Below, piece by piece: positions 26,301-39,882 of a stretch of 64,000 nt of DNA. The position numbers and the translations under genes are program-made. Position 1 is the stretch's first letter. The number at the start of each line of letters is the position of its first letter. Source of the stretch: Todiramphus chloris collaris (Eukaryota > Chordata > Aves > Coraciiformes > Alcedinidae); the NCBI GenBank assembly GCA_025345505.1, contig JANVCC010000027.1, positions 1,053,679-1,117,678 of the forward strand. The letters run 5' to 3'. Under the pieces are notes generated by a model. That model saw only the letters and a program-made list of their open reading frames with translations. It made no database searches and was not told the DNA's origin.

Positions 26301-28559
26301 TACTTTCCTGTGTTTTAGCATATTAAAACAGTGACATCTCCCAGATACTCCTCTCACTCTGTATGTATGAGGATTAGAGTCTTTCGTTTCTCTTTTCTCA
26401 AAGAAATGAGCCTTCACTCACGTTGTCCTGAATAGCTCCTGTGGTCCTCCAGTAGCTGCCTGCCTTGTAACTTTACAAGCCAGGTCAATTACGAAAAAGA
26501 TGACAAGATAAAAAATTTCCTCTAAGAGTCATGAATGCAGCTGGTGTTAAATAATAATTCCTTTAATACACAGCTAGAAGAATAACCCTTCCTTTTTTTT
26601 TTTAATAAAAATGACTGTCAAGGGTCAGATCCTGAGATGGTTGTCCATGGGCACCTTGCTCCAGGAGTTTCACTGACATACATGGGCCACCCAGGGAGTG
26701 CCAAGGTGGACGACGGGACTAATGTGTGGACTTTGCCTGCCAGTGCCCAGACACTGGAATGTTTTTTGCTGAATAAAACTTCCCTAAATTACATGTACCT
26801 ATAATGGGAATCTTTGTCTTAAATGATAAGAGATGAAAGATGATTTATCTGTTTAAATGAAGGGAAGGCGTGCTCACGGTTCCCACAAACATTAATGGAG
26901 ATTTTATTGGAGTAAAGAATCATCCCGATTAATGGACTGCAAGAGAGCTGTTCACTTCAGCAGGGTTTGGACCAGCTCTCACGTGATTCTTAGGGAACTT
27001 AATGGACTTTGTTCTGGGGATTATTAAAGCACGTCCTGTAATGTTTAAATTGGGGTCATAAAACTAAAGATGTGAACCGAAGCGAAGCTACAGGAGCATC
27101 ATTAGAAAATTGTCATCTATAACAAATAAATGAGGGAGAATACCTAAAGCAGGGCTAACAGTATTTACAACAACATTCAGGCCAGGCTATGAAAGCGGGT
27201 CGTCTCCCTTGGTATCCCGTTGTAGTACAATTATGTCTGTGTTAGGGGTTAACATAATGCAGAAACACGCCTTAAACCAAAGATGACTTTATCTAGTTTG
27301 ATAGGAAATTTATTAGCACTTCTGGATTTGCCCCTTGAGCTGATTTTGCAATAAATACTCCCAATGCGATTCCCATTCACGGGTTGTATTTAAGCCTCAC
27401 TGAAGGAAATTGCTGCAATCTCTCGCTCATATGCACTCTCCGAGTCAGATACTCCTCTCCGCAACACTTTCCAAGAGGATTCACTGGTGAAGATGCAATT
27501 GCCAAAGCAAAGCCTTAGCCTGATGAAAGGATGGAGTCTTTCCACACAGAAATAAGCACAAAGTGTGTGTCAGTGTTGAATCCTTACTGCTCATGGCACT
27601 GCCCCATCAAATACATTTTTCTATGATTTGCCTCAGCATTATTTCTCACATTCCAAATCGTGGGGTTTTCCCGTGTTCATCAGGCCACCCAGCAGGATTT
27701 CCTGGTTGCTGTTTTCCAGTAGGCATAATTTTATGATAGTAGTAGAGTCCGTGCCAGAACCCCTATGTCTTGCTTTCAATAACCCTTCCAGAGTCTCCTA
27801 GCGTGCGCTTCAAACCTCGGTAGCTGTCTACCAGATCTTTCCTGTCTTGGCCAAACCGTATATACAGCTCCTTCATTACCACCACATGTGGGAAACGGGG
27901 AGATGGGTGAACACATCTGATTATTTCTACATGAATAAGGTTTTCTTATTTCCTTTCCATGAGGAAAAAATCTCACAGGTTATTGACCGGTGTGACTACA
28001 TTTACGAAGATTTCTAAAAGCACATCATTGATTTATTTGTCTGCAATGCAGCATTGTTATATTTTATCAGCTAAATATCTACTTACGAGCCTTTAGCAAA
28101 TGCAGATTATTGCCCTAGTCCTGTAAGTCTTCCCTCACAGTTTTAAAACAGGAATGATTTGACCTGATTGTGTAACTCTTCACTCTGAAACGAGAAAATG
28201 CCACTGCAATATATATGCATTTGGAATTAAAAAAAAAAAAAAGAGCTTGGAATTATCCCGATAAGCTGTTAACAGTACTTTTGGAGTACTGTCAAACTAC
28301 GCGTTGTGCCTTTCTCTTGTAGCCTGACGGCTTGCAAAATTTTGTTTTTAAAGATACTCTATTTTTTTTAATTATAGAAAGAAAAAAATCGAATATGTTT
28401 CAGTTCTAGAACTTGTCTGTCGAGTTTCAGCCCAGAGCAAAATTTTTATGGTTGAGTTACAAACCTCTGAAAATAGTGGTTTCTAATGGAAACAGTGACA
28501 CCGCTTCGGCTGCACCGGCACTAGCAGGGCAGTGTAATATCCACTAGAAATAGGAAACC
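23306..28559. other. 5-kb AT-rich non-coding stretch
   Basis: No gene, RNA or young repeat is supported. The intervals 25540-25980 and 26760-27480 are AT-rich and non-repetitive, with many homeobox-like TAATTA/ATTA words, and lack long ORFs; they are candidate conserved non-coding elements. The phrase near 26620-26700 (GTCAGATCCTGAGATGG followed by 'TTTCACTGACATACATGGGC') resembles the worn 'ccactgacttcaatgg' motif of ancient amniote interspersed repeats. Confidence 0.4.
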
Positions 28560-28679
28560 AGATTAGAGATGACATTTAGGACATGAGGCCTTCTCCAGGC
28601 TGTGAGAAAAAGAACTGTGTTCTGTTTTTTTCCACAGCCTGAAAAAGGCCTCCCAGTCTAAGTGTCACCTCTAATCTTA
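28560..28679. repeat. ~120-bp imperfect palindrome (long hairpin)
   Basis: The left arm (about 28560-28614) and the right arm (about 28624-28679) are reverse complements of one another over roughly 55 bp, separated by a loop of about 8 bases. Matching blocks in order are AGATTAGAG, TGACA, TTAG, AGGCCTT and CAGGCTGTG, with the purine-rich GAAAAA end near the loop. Mismatches are mostly single substitutions, so arm lengths are preserved. Either strand would fold into one long stem. This arrangement fits an old non-autonomous hairpin DNA transposon or Eulor-like conserved repeat, or a stem-loop RNA precursor. I see no promoter or terminator that would favour an RNA gene. Confidence 0.85.
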
Positions 28680-31600
28680 TTTGCCATTCGTACCGTGTAT
28701 TTAATTAACCTCTTTTTTAATTGTCATTGACAGCACATTGCTGCAGTTTTAAGTACCACCCCATACCCAAGTTGAAGCTTCCCTCGCAAGGTGGGGGAAG
28801 CCCTGAGGTGATGGGTGACTCTGGGCTGGGTGCCTTCACCACCAAGCCCTGGTGTTAGCATTGTCAGGAGGATCGCTCCATTGAAGGAGGGACTCGGTCT
28901 TGGAAAGGTAGCTAAGCTCAAGAGGGACATTTTAGATTGCTCTGCGTTGAACTCTTTTCCATTCCTTAACCATCTTCCAACTCGTAGCTACCGCATCTTC
29001 TGACTCTGTCCTGCGCGGTAATGGCCCGTGTCCGGCCATGGCCTTTGGGTGCTGCGCCGTGATCTCGCAGGTCCATCATCAGCGTGGGGTAAAAAGGAGC
29101 AAAAACGCAGAGAAACTGCCGTTGCGGATCAAATGTGATTGTAATGTCCTCTCGCACCTGCCATACTGATGGCAGTAGGAGATCCGGTCAGAGCACACCT
29201 CTCCTGCTGGAGTGGCCGAGGCAGAAACTCCCACTGCGTTTGAACCGCATCCAATCCGTTCTCTTTATTGCTGGGCTCGCAGTAAGCAAAGATACTGTGA
29301 GCTACTGCTTGTGCTCCAAGGAACGTATCCTGCAAAGTCAGTAAGAGTGACAGATTTATTGCTGAAGCAATTTCCTAGTGAAGATGCTTCGTTCCAGCAC
29401 CGTGGAAGCTGATATACATATTCATGTAGGGATAGACATGACCCATTCTGTTCCGTATGTGGATGTAGGGTATTATACTGTATATTTTGTTTGCATGCTC
29501 AGTGTCGTCTTGGCAGGTCGTCTGCAGCCAGCAATTGCCAGCTGCTAAATGTTCAAGGAAACATGATTTGAATGGCTCTCCATGCTGTGGGAGAGCAGTC
29601 AGGAAAACAATTCACGCTTAATATAATCAATGGATTTGGTTCCTGTAGAAAGGATACGGGAAAACTTGTTTTCCTGTGTACATCCTTTTGGATTTTAATT
29701 TTTGGAAAAAGAGGTGAATAATAAGCACTCTTTCTTGCACAAATGATACATCTTAAAGCCCAGGCTGGCTCCCACGGAAAATCTGGAATACAAATCGTTT
29801 GATAAAGTTGAGCTTTTGTTGTTCATTTTTCAACAAGATTTTGACATTGTTCTTGGCACCGTACCTTATGCAACTCTGCATTGTTTATAGATACAGGAAA
29901 ATGTCATATACTTTCTTTAATTCTTAGGAAATATCAGCAGGCTTTTACAAACGTTATTCCCAGTGATTACATCTCTCACTGAATGATATAGTCACTTGAC
30001 AGAAAGTAGCACGGTGGTTTGATCAGCTATTGACGCTAATTTCACCCGGTTTAGTCCCAGCGCGATCCAGCATCGCCCTGGTTAGAATGATTACATGGGG
30101 TTTCTCTCTGAAAACCCCAGTTGAACAAATCAGTGTCATACCTTCTGTGGCCCTGGCCCAGCTCTGCATGCGTCCGAGTCCATCCCACTGAACCCGACAC
30201 GATGACCCTTTGGTAGATGGGAGGAGCGTGTTTGCAAAGCAAAGCTCGTGGCTGGTGGGTGTGGATCTGCACCTTGCAAGATCCCACCTGCCACACAAGT
30301 CCTTCATCCAGAAAAAATCCTGTATTTTCTCTGTGGGCACGGGTCAGTGGCCGTGGAAGCTCTGTGGCGGTAGTTCAGATGAAGTCAGCACTAGGTCTTT
30401 TTACTTGTTTGCTCTTAAAACATTTTGTGTGATGATTCACAGCACGGATGATACTCGTGTGCCCCTACACTGCCAGAGGCAGCTGGAGATTAACCATGTG
30501 CTGATAATGTGTAAGGGAAAAAGGATGTGTCAGAGTGTGCCGAGGTTCAGCACTAGCTTTGATTTTCCACCCCACAAATCTGAAATTCGCTGGTGGGAGA
30601 TCAAGCAGAGCAAACCAGCGTGCTGGCAAAATCTGCTGAAGCATAGGTGAAGTAAATCTTCACACAGCTCTAGGTCCAGTTATCCAATTCTAGCAAAACT
30701 TCATGGCTGCATTTCTTGTTGGCTGCATTTCTTCCCTTGCAGTCAATGTTACTGTTTCCTGGTGGTTTGTTTCCTTCTGGTGCCACAGGAAGGTGAGGGT
30801 GACAGCCCAGTCTCGGCATGCACATTTGAGTGACCTCATTCCAGCAGCAAGCCCTGCTCTGCATTGTGTCATTCAGAGGAGGCAACGGGAAGAACGTCAC
30901 AATGCTGAATTGTGAAGATTTCCGGCAATGGTTTTCGGTGATAACTTTGTATTTACGCTAATGAGAAGCTACTTGAGATATCATGCTGATATTGTAGTGC
31001 CACTGCACATAATCCAGAAACTATTCACCCTATTTCTCCCCACATTTGTCTTATAACTTGTTAGGCACGTTGGCTGGAGGCGACTGAACAGATTTGTGGT
31101 GGGTGCTGAGGTCTTTTTCCTGTAGCCTCTCCTTGGTTGCTTCCCCTCTTTGATGGACACCTTTCTTCAAGTCACTCTGGGAAGCAGTAGGAATCCTTTC
31201 TCAAGGGATGAGGGTTTGTGTCAGCACAACGCTGCTGAGGATGCGCAGGGCCTCTGTGCGGGTAGCTCTATCCTTCTTTTCTTTCCTTGTGGTCCCTTTG
31301 GATCAGGCTTTCAAGCTGCCCCTCCACTAGCTCTGACTGAGAAGAGCCTGCTGGCTACTCTGAAATCCCCTCCCACCGCATCAGGCATGCGACTCGGTGG
31401 GAAGTTCACATCTGGGAAGCCCCTGGGGAAGGAAATGCAGAGGTGCCCAAGCCCTGCTGCACCCATGGGCATCTCCCCTCTCAGCTCTTCCCTTGGTACC
31501 CTTCTCCAGAAATCTAATTCCCTGCGCGGGTTCTTGGGGAAACCTGTCCTCAGAAAAGGCATCTAACAAGCCAGGTTCTATGATTCTGACCCTAAATATG

Positions 31601-34600
31601 TTTTTGACCACGTTGCTTGTGAGCTTTCTTATCTTCTCTCTGTGCTGCTTGCTGCAAAAGGGAGGGGTTTTCTTCTTCATTTTCAGAGAACACCTCTCTG
31701 ATTTGCAAGTTCATCTATTAAAAAATAATAGTAAAATAAAGCTTGGCACATTGTGCCTGACAAAAATCCTGAGCCGCATCATGATTCTGCAGTACTGTGA
31801 TCAGAAACCGGTGATAAATTCTTGCAGTGAAATTGCTCCTCTCTGGATAGAATCTTGCCTAAAAAAAGACGCTGTTACTTGTGGCTATTGGGAAATGCTA
31901 AATCCTGCAGTCTGGGCTTAGTCTCTCTTTGAACATTTGTTAGGGAAAAATCTGTAAAATTGATTAATGTATTAAGTGTAATAATAGCAGTAGCCTTACG
32001 CTGTAGCGAAGGTTATTCTGCGCAACTAAAGTGCTTGCAGAAGGCTCAGCATTTGGCATCTCGACACGGATGTCCCAAGGGGCAGTGCTGTGGCCATGGC
32101 TGTGGCCCTGCCCAATGCCCAGGGTGGAAGGCAGCCTGGAGAACCTGCCACCTCGGTCGGGGCCGGTCTCGGGGCATTGGTTGAAGTGCTGAGAGCTGGG
32201 CTGTGCCAAGTGGTGCGGCAGTCTCCGTGCTGCTGTGGCCATGGGAATTTGCAGAGCGGAAACGGGGCACCGGTAAGAGGAGCGGAATAAATCAAGGTGT
32301 AAAAACCACTGCAGTCGAAGGTCAGCCCTGAGCAGCTGTCGGCTCGGCATACTGGTCGGACATAGGTTGGGTTACTCGACAATGGGGCATTTTCTCTGTT
32401 GCTAGAGAATAAAGTTACCTGAGGATAAAACCAAAGGAGTATGGATGGTTGTTGCACAGACTTGATCCTCTAAACCATTATTGTAGCAAATTATTCCACT
32501 GACATCAATGGGACCACTCCCCTGAAAAAGATATCCGTTATATTCTCCAAGTTTGTTGCTGTGTGTGTGTGTCTACATGTCTTTAACAAAGTAGCATTAT
32601 CTGGGTGCAAACTCCGGTGTAGCCAAACACTCACTGGGGTCACTGTCATTGTTCAGGGCTGTAGAATGTATAACATAAATTCTCAGTTGGAAATGTTATT
32701 TCTGCGCTTTCTAAACAGAGAGACACAGGCTCTGATTTGACTTCGGTGTTATCCCGCGTCCGTTTCATTGCTGGTTTAGAACCAAAGCCAAACTCTTGGG
32801 AGTCCATTTTATCAAAGCGAGGATTAAGAGAAAACATTGAATCGTTGCCGTCCTTCAGTTTGGAGGAAAAAAATGACAATACTTGCAATTCTTTGCATAT
32901 AAGCCATGCGGTTCAGCCCTGAGCCTGGACTCTCCTCAAGGGTCAGCATTTGTAGTACTCTGGGTGATTCTGTAGGCCTTCTCCTTTCCAGTTCTCTAAA
33001 CAGTTTCTATTATGAGGATTTCTCCTTTTCCCCAGGAGAACCTGCAGCGTCAGAGTTAACACCTCCCCTGCTTCTTGGGGGCTTCTGTCCCTGGGACACA
33101 GCCCACATTTAGTGCCTGACTTCTGCTGGAACCAGTGGACATGGCAGCAGTAGACTGGTTACTTAGAACTGTCCCATGATTCTTGAAAACTGGATTCCCT
33201 CTGATTAAAAACACATTATTCTCTGAAAGGAAAAAAAAACAATTGTAGCGCTGCTGATTTTTATTATAGCTGTCACTGTCATACCATGGATTCAGCCAGA
33301 TGAACCATTTGTTAGGAATAACATTTAGTTCGAATTTTGGCATTTTTAATTGAGTAACTGTGAGTATTTTGTCATTCTTTTACTGGAGATGGGTTGCAGT
33401 GAATCTGCCTGCAATGTTTCTGGCCCATGTTTTCTTTAAAAACAGAAACAATGTGCTGACTGGCACATATTTTGCTCACCTTGGTGCTGTTCAGTCCGAC
33501 ATTCTCCTCCGCTAGCAACGTCTTTCTTCATTGGAGGCTGAAAAGAATATTGGTGTTAGTACTCAGTTCTCAAATCCAAAAGCCATAAGGGAAACAGATG
33601 GAACCATTTTCACAAGTAACAGCCCAGCCCAGAGCTTTTCTTGAAAAACGCTGTGAGGAGACTTCACGTGCCTGTCCGTGCAGGAAACAGAATACCCGTT
33701 GGGGTCTGTATTTTTTTCCACACAGCCATCTTTGCCCCGGTATGACAGAGCATTCATCACCGCCCTTGAGCTAAAGAAGGCAACCCATAGAAATTGCTTG
33801 GAGCCAGTTGTTTGGAGATCCACCTGACTCTTGTTGCGTGGCCGTGTGACTCGGTGCCTCGCCTGCTGACGGAGGATCCGTCTGTCCAGAGGGACAGGCC
33901 TGACAGCCTGCATTTTAATGTGCCGGTGACCGTGGAGCGCAGCTAATTCTGAGATTCGTTCCTGAAGCTGTGCTTGAGTTCAGTCATTAATGAGCTTGGT
34001 GTGAGCATTAATTTGAGGTCGTTTTTCTTTCTCGTCTGCTGGCTAAAGCTTGCAAACAATAGGGTAAAGGGCTCGCTATACTGCTACAAATTAGTAAACA
34101 GTCTTTTCTGCCAAGAAGCCTACAGTGTAAACATGGAGTCAGGGAATCAGTTTTGACTCATTCATCCTGCATATGGATACTTGGAAACTACAGATGCTGC
34201 ACAATGATCTCTTAGCTACAAGTCTTTCCCAAAGGAAAAGAGAACTTCAGTTGCACCTCGTGTCTAATAAACCACGGCCGTGGGCTGCTGTTAGCCCCCT
34301 AGAGAAACACTGGAGAGGATGAGGTGTAGGCAGGTGTCGGGGCGTGGGCAAAGCAGGGCAAGTTCAACGTCGGGACGAGGATACGGGAGAGAAAGGGAGC
34401 CTTGGGCTCTCAGAAAGCATCTGCCAGGGCTTCCCTCAGCACTCCTGCTGTTCTCTGGTGAGGCTGCAGGCCTACCTGCGCCATGGCCAGCTGAGCCAGA
34501 CCTCATTGTCCATTTAGAGCTAGCAAGGAGCTGAAGGAGAACTGGATGGGAGCTGGGATTAAGGTCTGACACATAGACTTCAAGGGCACGTTGTTCCCTC

Positions 34601-37151
34601 GCAGTGCCTCTGGGAGCGGCCCGGCAGCGGGAGCAGCGTGGCACGTAGGTCCCTGTCCTGCTCTCCAGCAGCCAGCAGTAACTTCTCCGGTGCTCCTGCT
34701 TGCCTGGTTCTTTTCCTTTCATTCCAGATCTCCCTCCTGTGCTGTTGTCATTCCCTGCCCATCTCAAGGCATGGAGATAATTCATCTTTCCCCAGTTTCT
34801 TTACCACATCTCCACAAGAACCATTCCCTTCCTGACTTACTGCTGTCACCTTCCGATGCCACCATCTCCTCAGCGTCACTGGGTGATGCCCTTGTGTCTG
34901 TTCTACCAAAAATAGACCTCCTTCCCAGCCCATAGTTTCCCCATTATCCTTTCCCTGCCTTTCCTTCTCTCTTCCTCACCCAAGTTGTGTTGACTCTGTG
35001 CTTCCCCCTGTTCCTGGGGCCGTTTTCCTCCTCTGCCGTGATTCTGTACGTACCAACAACCCTGCACCCAGAGGGAGGGGGAACACAGTGAAAACAAGGC
35101 TGCAAAATGAATGAGCTCTCTGTACGTACACTGGTTTCCAGCTCACCCTACAACCAGACACGTGGTGTTAATCTAAACTGTCCAACGCATTAGTTGGAGG
35201 AAAGTAGCACCCAGAGGATTATTACAATATTTTACCTGGTAGATGCCACCGTATTTATTGAGATGAAAACTTCCTCCCTTTCTATCAGCCCCCGAGACCT
35301 CCCCCTGTGAAATTCTCTTGAATACCCCTGTTCAAATATTTTGTTAAACGCTGTAAGTTTTACTGTGGCTGTAGAGTTGACATTCTTTAGTTGGGAAAAG
35401 TCATCACCAAGGTCAATAGAGTTTTAAAGCAGCAAACGATGCGTTTATTGTATTTGGCCAGTTGAACACATATTGCATGTTGACGATTGATTTCTGTGGG
35501 CTACGTATACATACCTACACATTTATATACACAAGTATATATATGTACTAATGTGTGTGCATACATGTGTTTGATGTTGATCTCCAAACCCTCTCTTTCA
35601 TATCAAATATTCCTGGGGAGATCACTTAAAAACAATTAATACTGAAACATCAAAATAATAAAAACCAGGGCTGAAGTAAAGTATTATTTGAATTGACTTA
35701 CAGATAATCCTGAAATGTGTAAGAATGTCAGGCCAGATCTGGAAAGCATTTATAAAATGAAGGCAGGAGGTATGTAAAAAAAAAAAAAAAAAAAAATTAT
35801 CAAAGTTTCCTTATTTGTCTTTCAAAAATAATCTTTTGAATTCGATTTCCTACAGCTTTAATCAAATAACCAGAGCCACTGTAAATATGAGGAAAAGGGG
35901 TCAAAGGCAATTTAAAAGATATCCCTTGGAAGGGCAAAAGCTTTCTGTTTGGTTTTACTTTCACAGAGGAAAGCGACATTCAATTCAGCCAAGCACTGCA
36001 TTTTCAAAAATTTTGTGGTTCTGGCTTAATTCCACAAAAGAGAAAAACTTCAAAGTTAAGGATCAAGCCTCCAGTGTTCGGTCCCAGTGTGACACAGTTG
36101 GGTAAAATGAAGGCTGGTAGCCCGCTGTGAGAGGCAGTGGGGAGGGGGGGCTCTGACCTCGGGAATCGTAACAATTCAAACGTCATTAGGTGAATTTCTT
36201 TTTCTGTGATGATGATACGTCTTTGCTTTTTTATTTTGGAAGCCAGTAAGTTCTAGAAGGTCTGCCCATGCATATCAGCATTACAGTGCTTTATACCTCT
36301 GAGGCAGCTACAGAGCCCCACTCCCCTTTCTTTCCCGGCGGCCCGCTCCATGTGCTTGGTGTCCATGGGTCCTTCTGAGCGCCTTGGCTTCCCCTTGGCC
36401 AACAAGGGAGTGTGATCGTAACATCCAGCAATGTGCAAAGCAGCAGCACGTTGTTCTGCCTCTACTGGCATCGGCATGGGAGAAAACGCAAGCTCCGCCT
36501 ACAGAAACATCTTTAAGAAACCCCTTGATCAAGCTCGGGAGAGCGGGCGCTGCTTTGGGCTCAGAGCCAGTGACATTTAGTGCAATTTTCTGTAGCCAGG
36601 CAAGTCAATGGATATGGAGAAAAGACCGTTTGAGGGGGAAATCACACATGTTGCTATATCTTATAGGTTAAAATTTTTCCATTGCCATCTGTTCCTTAAA
36701 GGGAAAATTGAATTTTTCTGAGAATATTTTTTCCACCAAAAAAAAAAAAACAACCTATCTGCTTTCTGTAAAAAATTAGAGCTATTCATCAGAAAGCCAA
36801 ACACCTGCAAGCCAAATATTTCTGGCTGTGAGTATTGATTCGGAGAGCGGCTGCTGCACCTCCCAGGAGGATGGGGCGTTTGCTCCACGCAATTAGTGAG
36901 GGGGTTTGAACCGCCGTATCCTGATGGCAAAAGTGTGTGGCCGGGACGGGACCCCGGGCAGAATGGTGATGCTGTCAAGCACCTGAAACTGCCCTTTGCA
37001 TGGCTGGAGAAGCGTTTCCAACTGGGCCTCCTCGATGGAACCTTGGTTATTTCACCATTATAAAAAGAAAACTCTTCAGCTTTTCCAATGAAAAATAAAT
37101 GAGTAAGCTGGCGTAGTTTTTGTAAAGCAATGGCCCTGATGCCGCTCTGTT
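28680..37151. other. 8.5-kb non-coding stretch
   Basis: No exon or RNA gene could be supported. Noted items: worn ancient-repeat wording near 32490-32740 ('CCACTGACATCAATGGGACC', 'AACTCCGGTGTAGCC'), an alternating purine-pyrimidine TA/CA-rich tract at about 35505-35570, an A22 homopolymer at 35776-35797 and an A13 tract at 36738. Overlapping ORFs at 31150-31921, 32026-32457 and 34291-34935 have no family signature and sit in mildly GC-rich DNA. Confidence 0.45.
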
Positions 37152-37745
37152 AGAATCATAGAATGGTAGGGGTTGGAAGGGACCTCTGGGGATCATCGAG
37201 TCCAACCCCCTGCCAGAGCAGGGTCACCCAGGGCATGTGGCACAGGACGCATCCAGACGGGTTTTGAAAGTCTCCAGGGCAGGAGACTCCACAACCTCTC
37301 TGGGCAGCCTGTTCCAGGCTCTGTCACCTTCACAGTAAGGAAGTTTTTCCTCATGTTGACGTGGAACCTTCTACACTCAAGTTTGTACCCATCGTTCCTT
37401 GTCCTGTTGCTGGGCACTACAGAAAAAAGACTGGCCCCTTCCATTTGACACCCACCCTTCAGATATTGATAGACATCAATAAGGTCCCCTCTCAGTCTTC
37501 TCCTCTCAAGACTAAACAGACGCAGTTCCCTCAGCCTTTCTTCACAGGAGAGATGCTCAAGTCCCGTAATCATCCTCGTAGCCTGCGTTGGACTCCTCCC
37601 AGTATATCCCTGTCTCTCTTCAACTGGGGAGCCCAAAACTGGACACAGTATTCCAGGTGTGGTCTCACTAGGGCAGAGTAGAGGGGGAAGAGAACCTTCC
37701 TACACCTGCTGGCTACAGTTTTCTTAATGCACCCAGGATACATTT
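37152..37745 (-). mobile_element. CR1 LINE, about 0.6 kb, well preserved
   Basis: A minus-strand CR1 copy, 5'-truncated. It starts with AGAATCATAGAATGGTAGGG and 'GTCCAACCCCCTGCCAGAGC'. It then encodes, in reverse, the ORF2 C-terminus over about 37193-37636: [37 protein letters not shown] and [20 protein letters not shown] are readable in one open frame of about 147 codons. The inner end has 'CTTAATGCACCCAGGATAC', a CR1 ORF2 segment. The open frame suggests a fairly recent insertion. No complete protein can be made from this fragment. Confidence 0.95.
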
Positions 37746-39882
37746 AAACTCAAAAAAGGCGTTAATTAGGCAGAAGATTACCTAAAGCTGAAGCTTGATT
37801 ATGCTTGAATTCTTAGTCAATGGTTCTATCGAAGGACTTCTTTTTTTTTTTTTTTTTTCAGAATTGCATTTTAGTTCTGGTCAAATCAACCTTCAAAAAA
37901 GAATACTGGCAAAACAAAAACTGATCAGGGAAAGTATAATTTTGGTTCAACCCAAAGTATTTAGTTCGGCTTCAAAGGAATGGCTTCATTTTTTATCTTG
38001 AGCTGTTTCACGCATTTTAAAGCTTGGGGTTTTTTTCTTTTGAGATTTAGGCCAATTTTAAAATGGACAGCAAAAAAAGCTTTGTTTTGGAAGGTTTTGG
38101 AAGTGTTTTGGCTGCTCTAGAATGAACCGCTCCATTTTGAAAATGCAAAAATGAAGGGTTTTCACGTTGGCATTTTATTGTCTGCGGTGTTTCATCTGGG
38201 ACTGTTTGCTGAATTACACTCAAATGCAGGAAGAGCCTTGCTCCCTCTGAAATTTATTTGCGTGACATATTTGTTATCTGTCAGAAAGCAGTGATTCCTT
38301 ACGCACTACATCGGCTCAAGCTGAAACAGCAGGGGAGAACCTGTGCTGTTCGTGGCACTGCATGTGATCGTTGCCCTGCTTGCATTTTATTACCTTGCCT
38401 CTTTCTTTTCTCCCTGTTAGCGAAGGTTGGGTTGAGCTTTCTCCCACTGGTTCACGTATTTCCCAAAGCCCTTCACCCGCAGCAACGGTCAGCAGCTGCC
38501 GTACCCACATGCTTGTCTTTTCTGGCTGCTCAGCTTCTCCGGGGCCATTCACAGCTCGCGCTTGGCCCAGGTTGTTGGTATCACCCTGGCACGTTTCCTG
38601 TATTACAGGAGGATCGGGTTCCAGTACTTAACAAGTCAGAAAATATTCCTGGGGTGGGAGAGGCACTAGGTAGAGGAGTATGTTCCACACGTCCGCTCTG
38701 CTTCTGAAAGTGCTGCCTTCATCTGTGTGAGAAATAGCTGCGATCAAACACAGATTGGGAACGCGGGACCCTAACTCACACCCCACTCTGAACATTCTGG
38801 TCCACCTAGGCCACAGTGTGATGGGACCTCAACTGCTGGCCGTTGCTCCGTGCCCTGACTCTAAAGAGTCTCGGGGACAAAATTTGCGCTACTGCAATTG
38901 GCAATAGCTCCAATAAATCAGCACCTCCGTATCTATTCTCTTGAACTTCGAAGCCAGACTTGGCCTACTATGCAGACAGAGTCCAGCTGAAAGCTGGGGC
39001 CAGGTTCTGCTCTCCCTTAGGGGAGAGGAGGTGAGGATTTCCTCTGCAGTGTGCGTTGTTCCAGTTCCGCAGGGCGTACTTTCTTCCAGGGTGGAAACTC
39101 TGTGGGAACTGTAATGGCCCCTTTCCTGCGGCTGAGCCTGAGGTTTGCCATACCTGGTGTTTCTGGTGGTGCAGGGGTGTGGAGAAAAGGGTATAAAGCC
39201 AACTTCATGCTTAGTGCTACCTTGTATGCTTGGAGTCCTGCAGTGCTCCAGTAAATGATTAGTGCCTAATTAGGGGAGGAGAAAACTCTTGTCCTCTCAT
39301 CCCCATGTAGAGAGCATGTTCAAGATTGCCCAAAAGGAGAGAGGAGGTAACATTGGGAAATTCAAAATGGCAACGTGGCAGTTCTGTGTGGGCCTTTTTT
39401 CATAGGTGGGCTCTCCTGCTAATTGACTCTTCTTGCCTCTGCAGCTCCTGTTTCTCCAGCAACCTTCTGAAGCGTAGGACATCACCCAGCTCACGCTGGC
39501 CTGATGGGCTGAGCTGCAGCCTGTGACGAGGGGAACGGCTGCTTTTCTCCCTGAAGAACACTGTAAGTCTTAAATGCAATGTAAAGAAGCCTTCACCTAG
39601 CAAGATATTATACACATGCATGTATATAGGAGGGTGTCTATATATACACGTACGTATACACGTGTGCGTATGTATATTTGGAGTCAAAAGCCCAGTGCGA
39701 GTCTTTCTTGCTGCCAGTTACGTTGCTCTTACTTTTCTTTTTACCTGATAAGCACATTTCTTCCTATTTCTACCAGCCTGGTATCCCAGACACCTCTTCT
39801 GCATGCTAATTATCTCCAGTTACTCAATCTTACCTTTCAAGTTGTATTTTCTAATTTTGGGCACTTCTTGGAGCTCTTATCC
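37746..39882. other. Non-coding stretch
   Basis: No gene recognised. A T18 tract lies at 37841-37858, and an alternating TA/CG-rich, potentially Z-DNA-forming stretch (GTATATAGG to ATACACGTGTGCGTATG) lies at about 39617-39680. The wording GGGGCCAGGTTCTGCTCTCC near 38997 resembles an ancient amniote repeat but is too short to assign. Confidence 0.45.
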
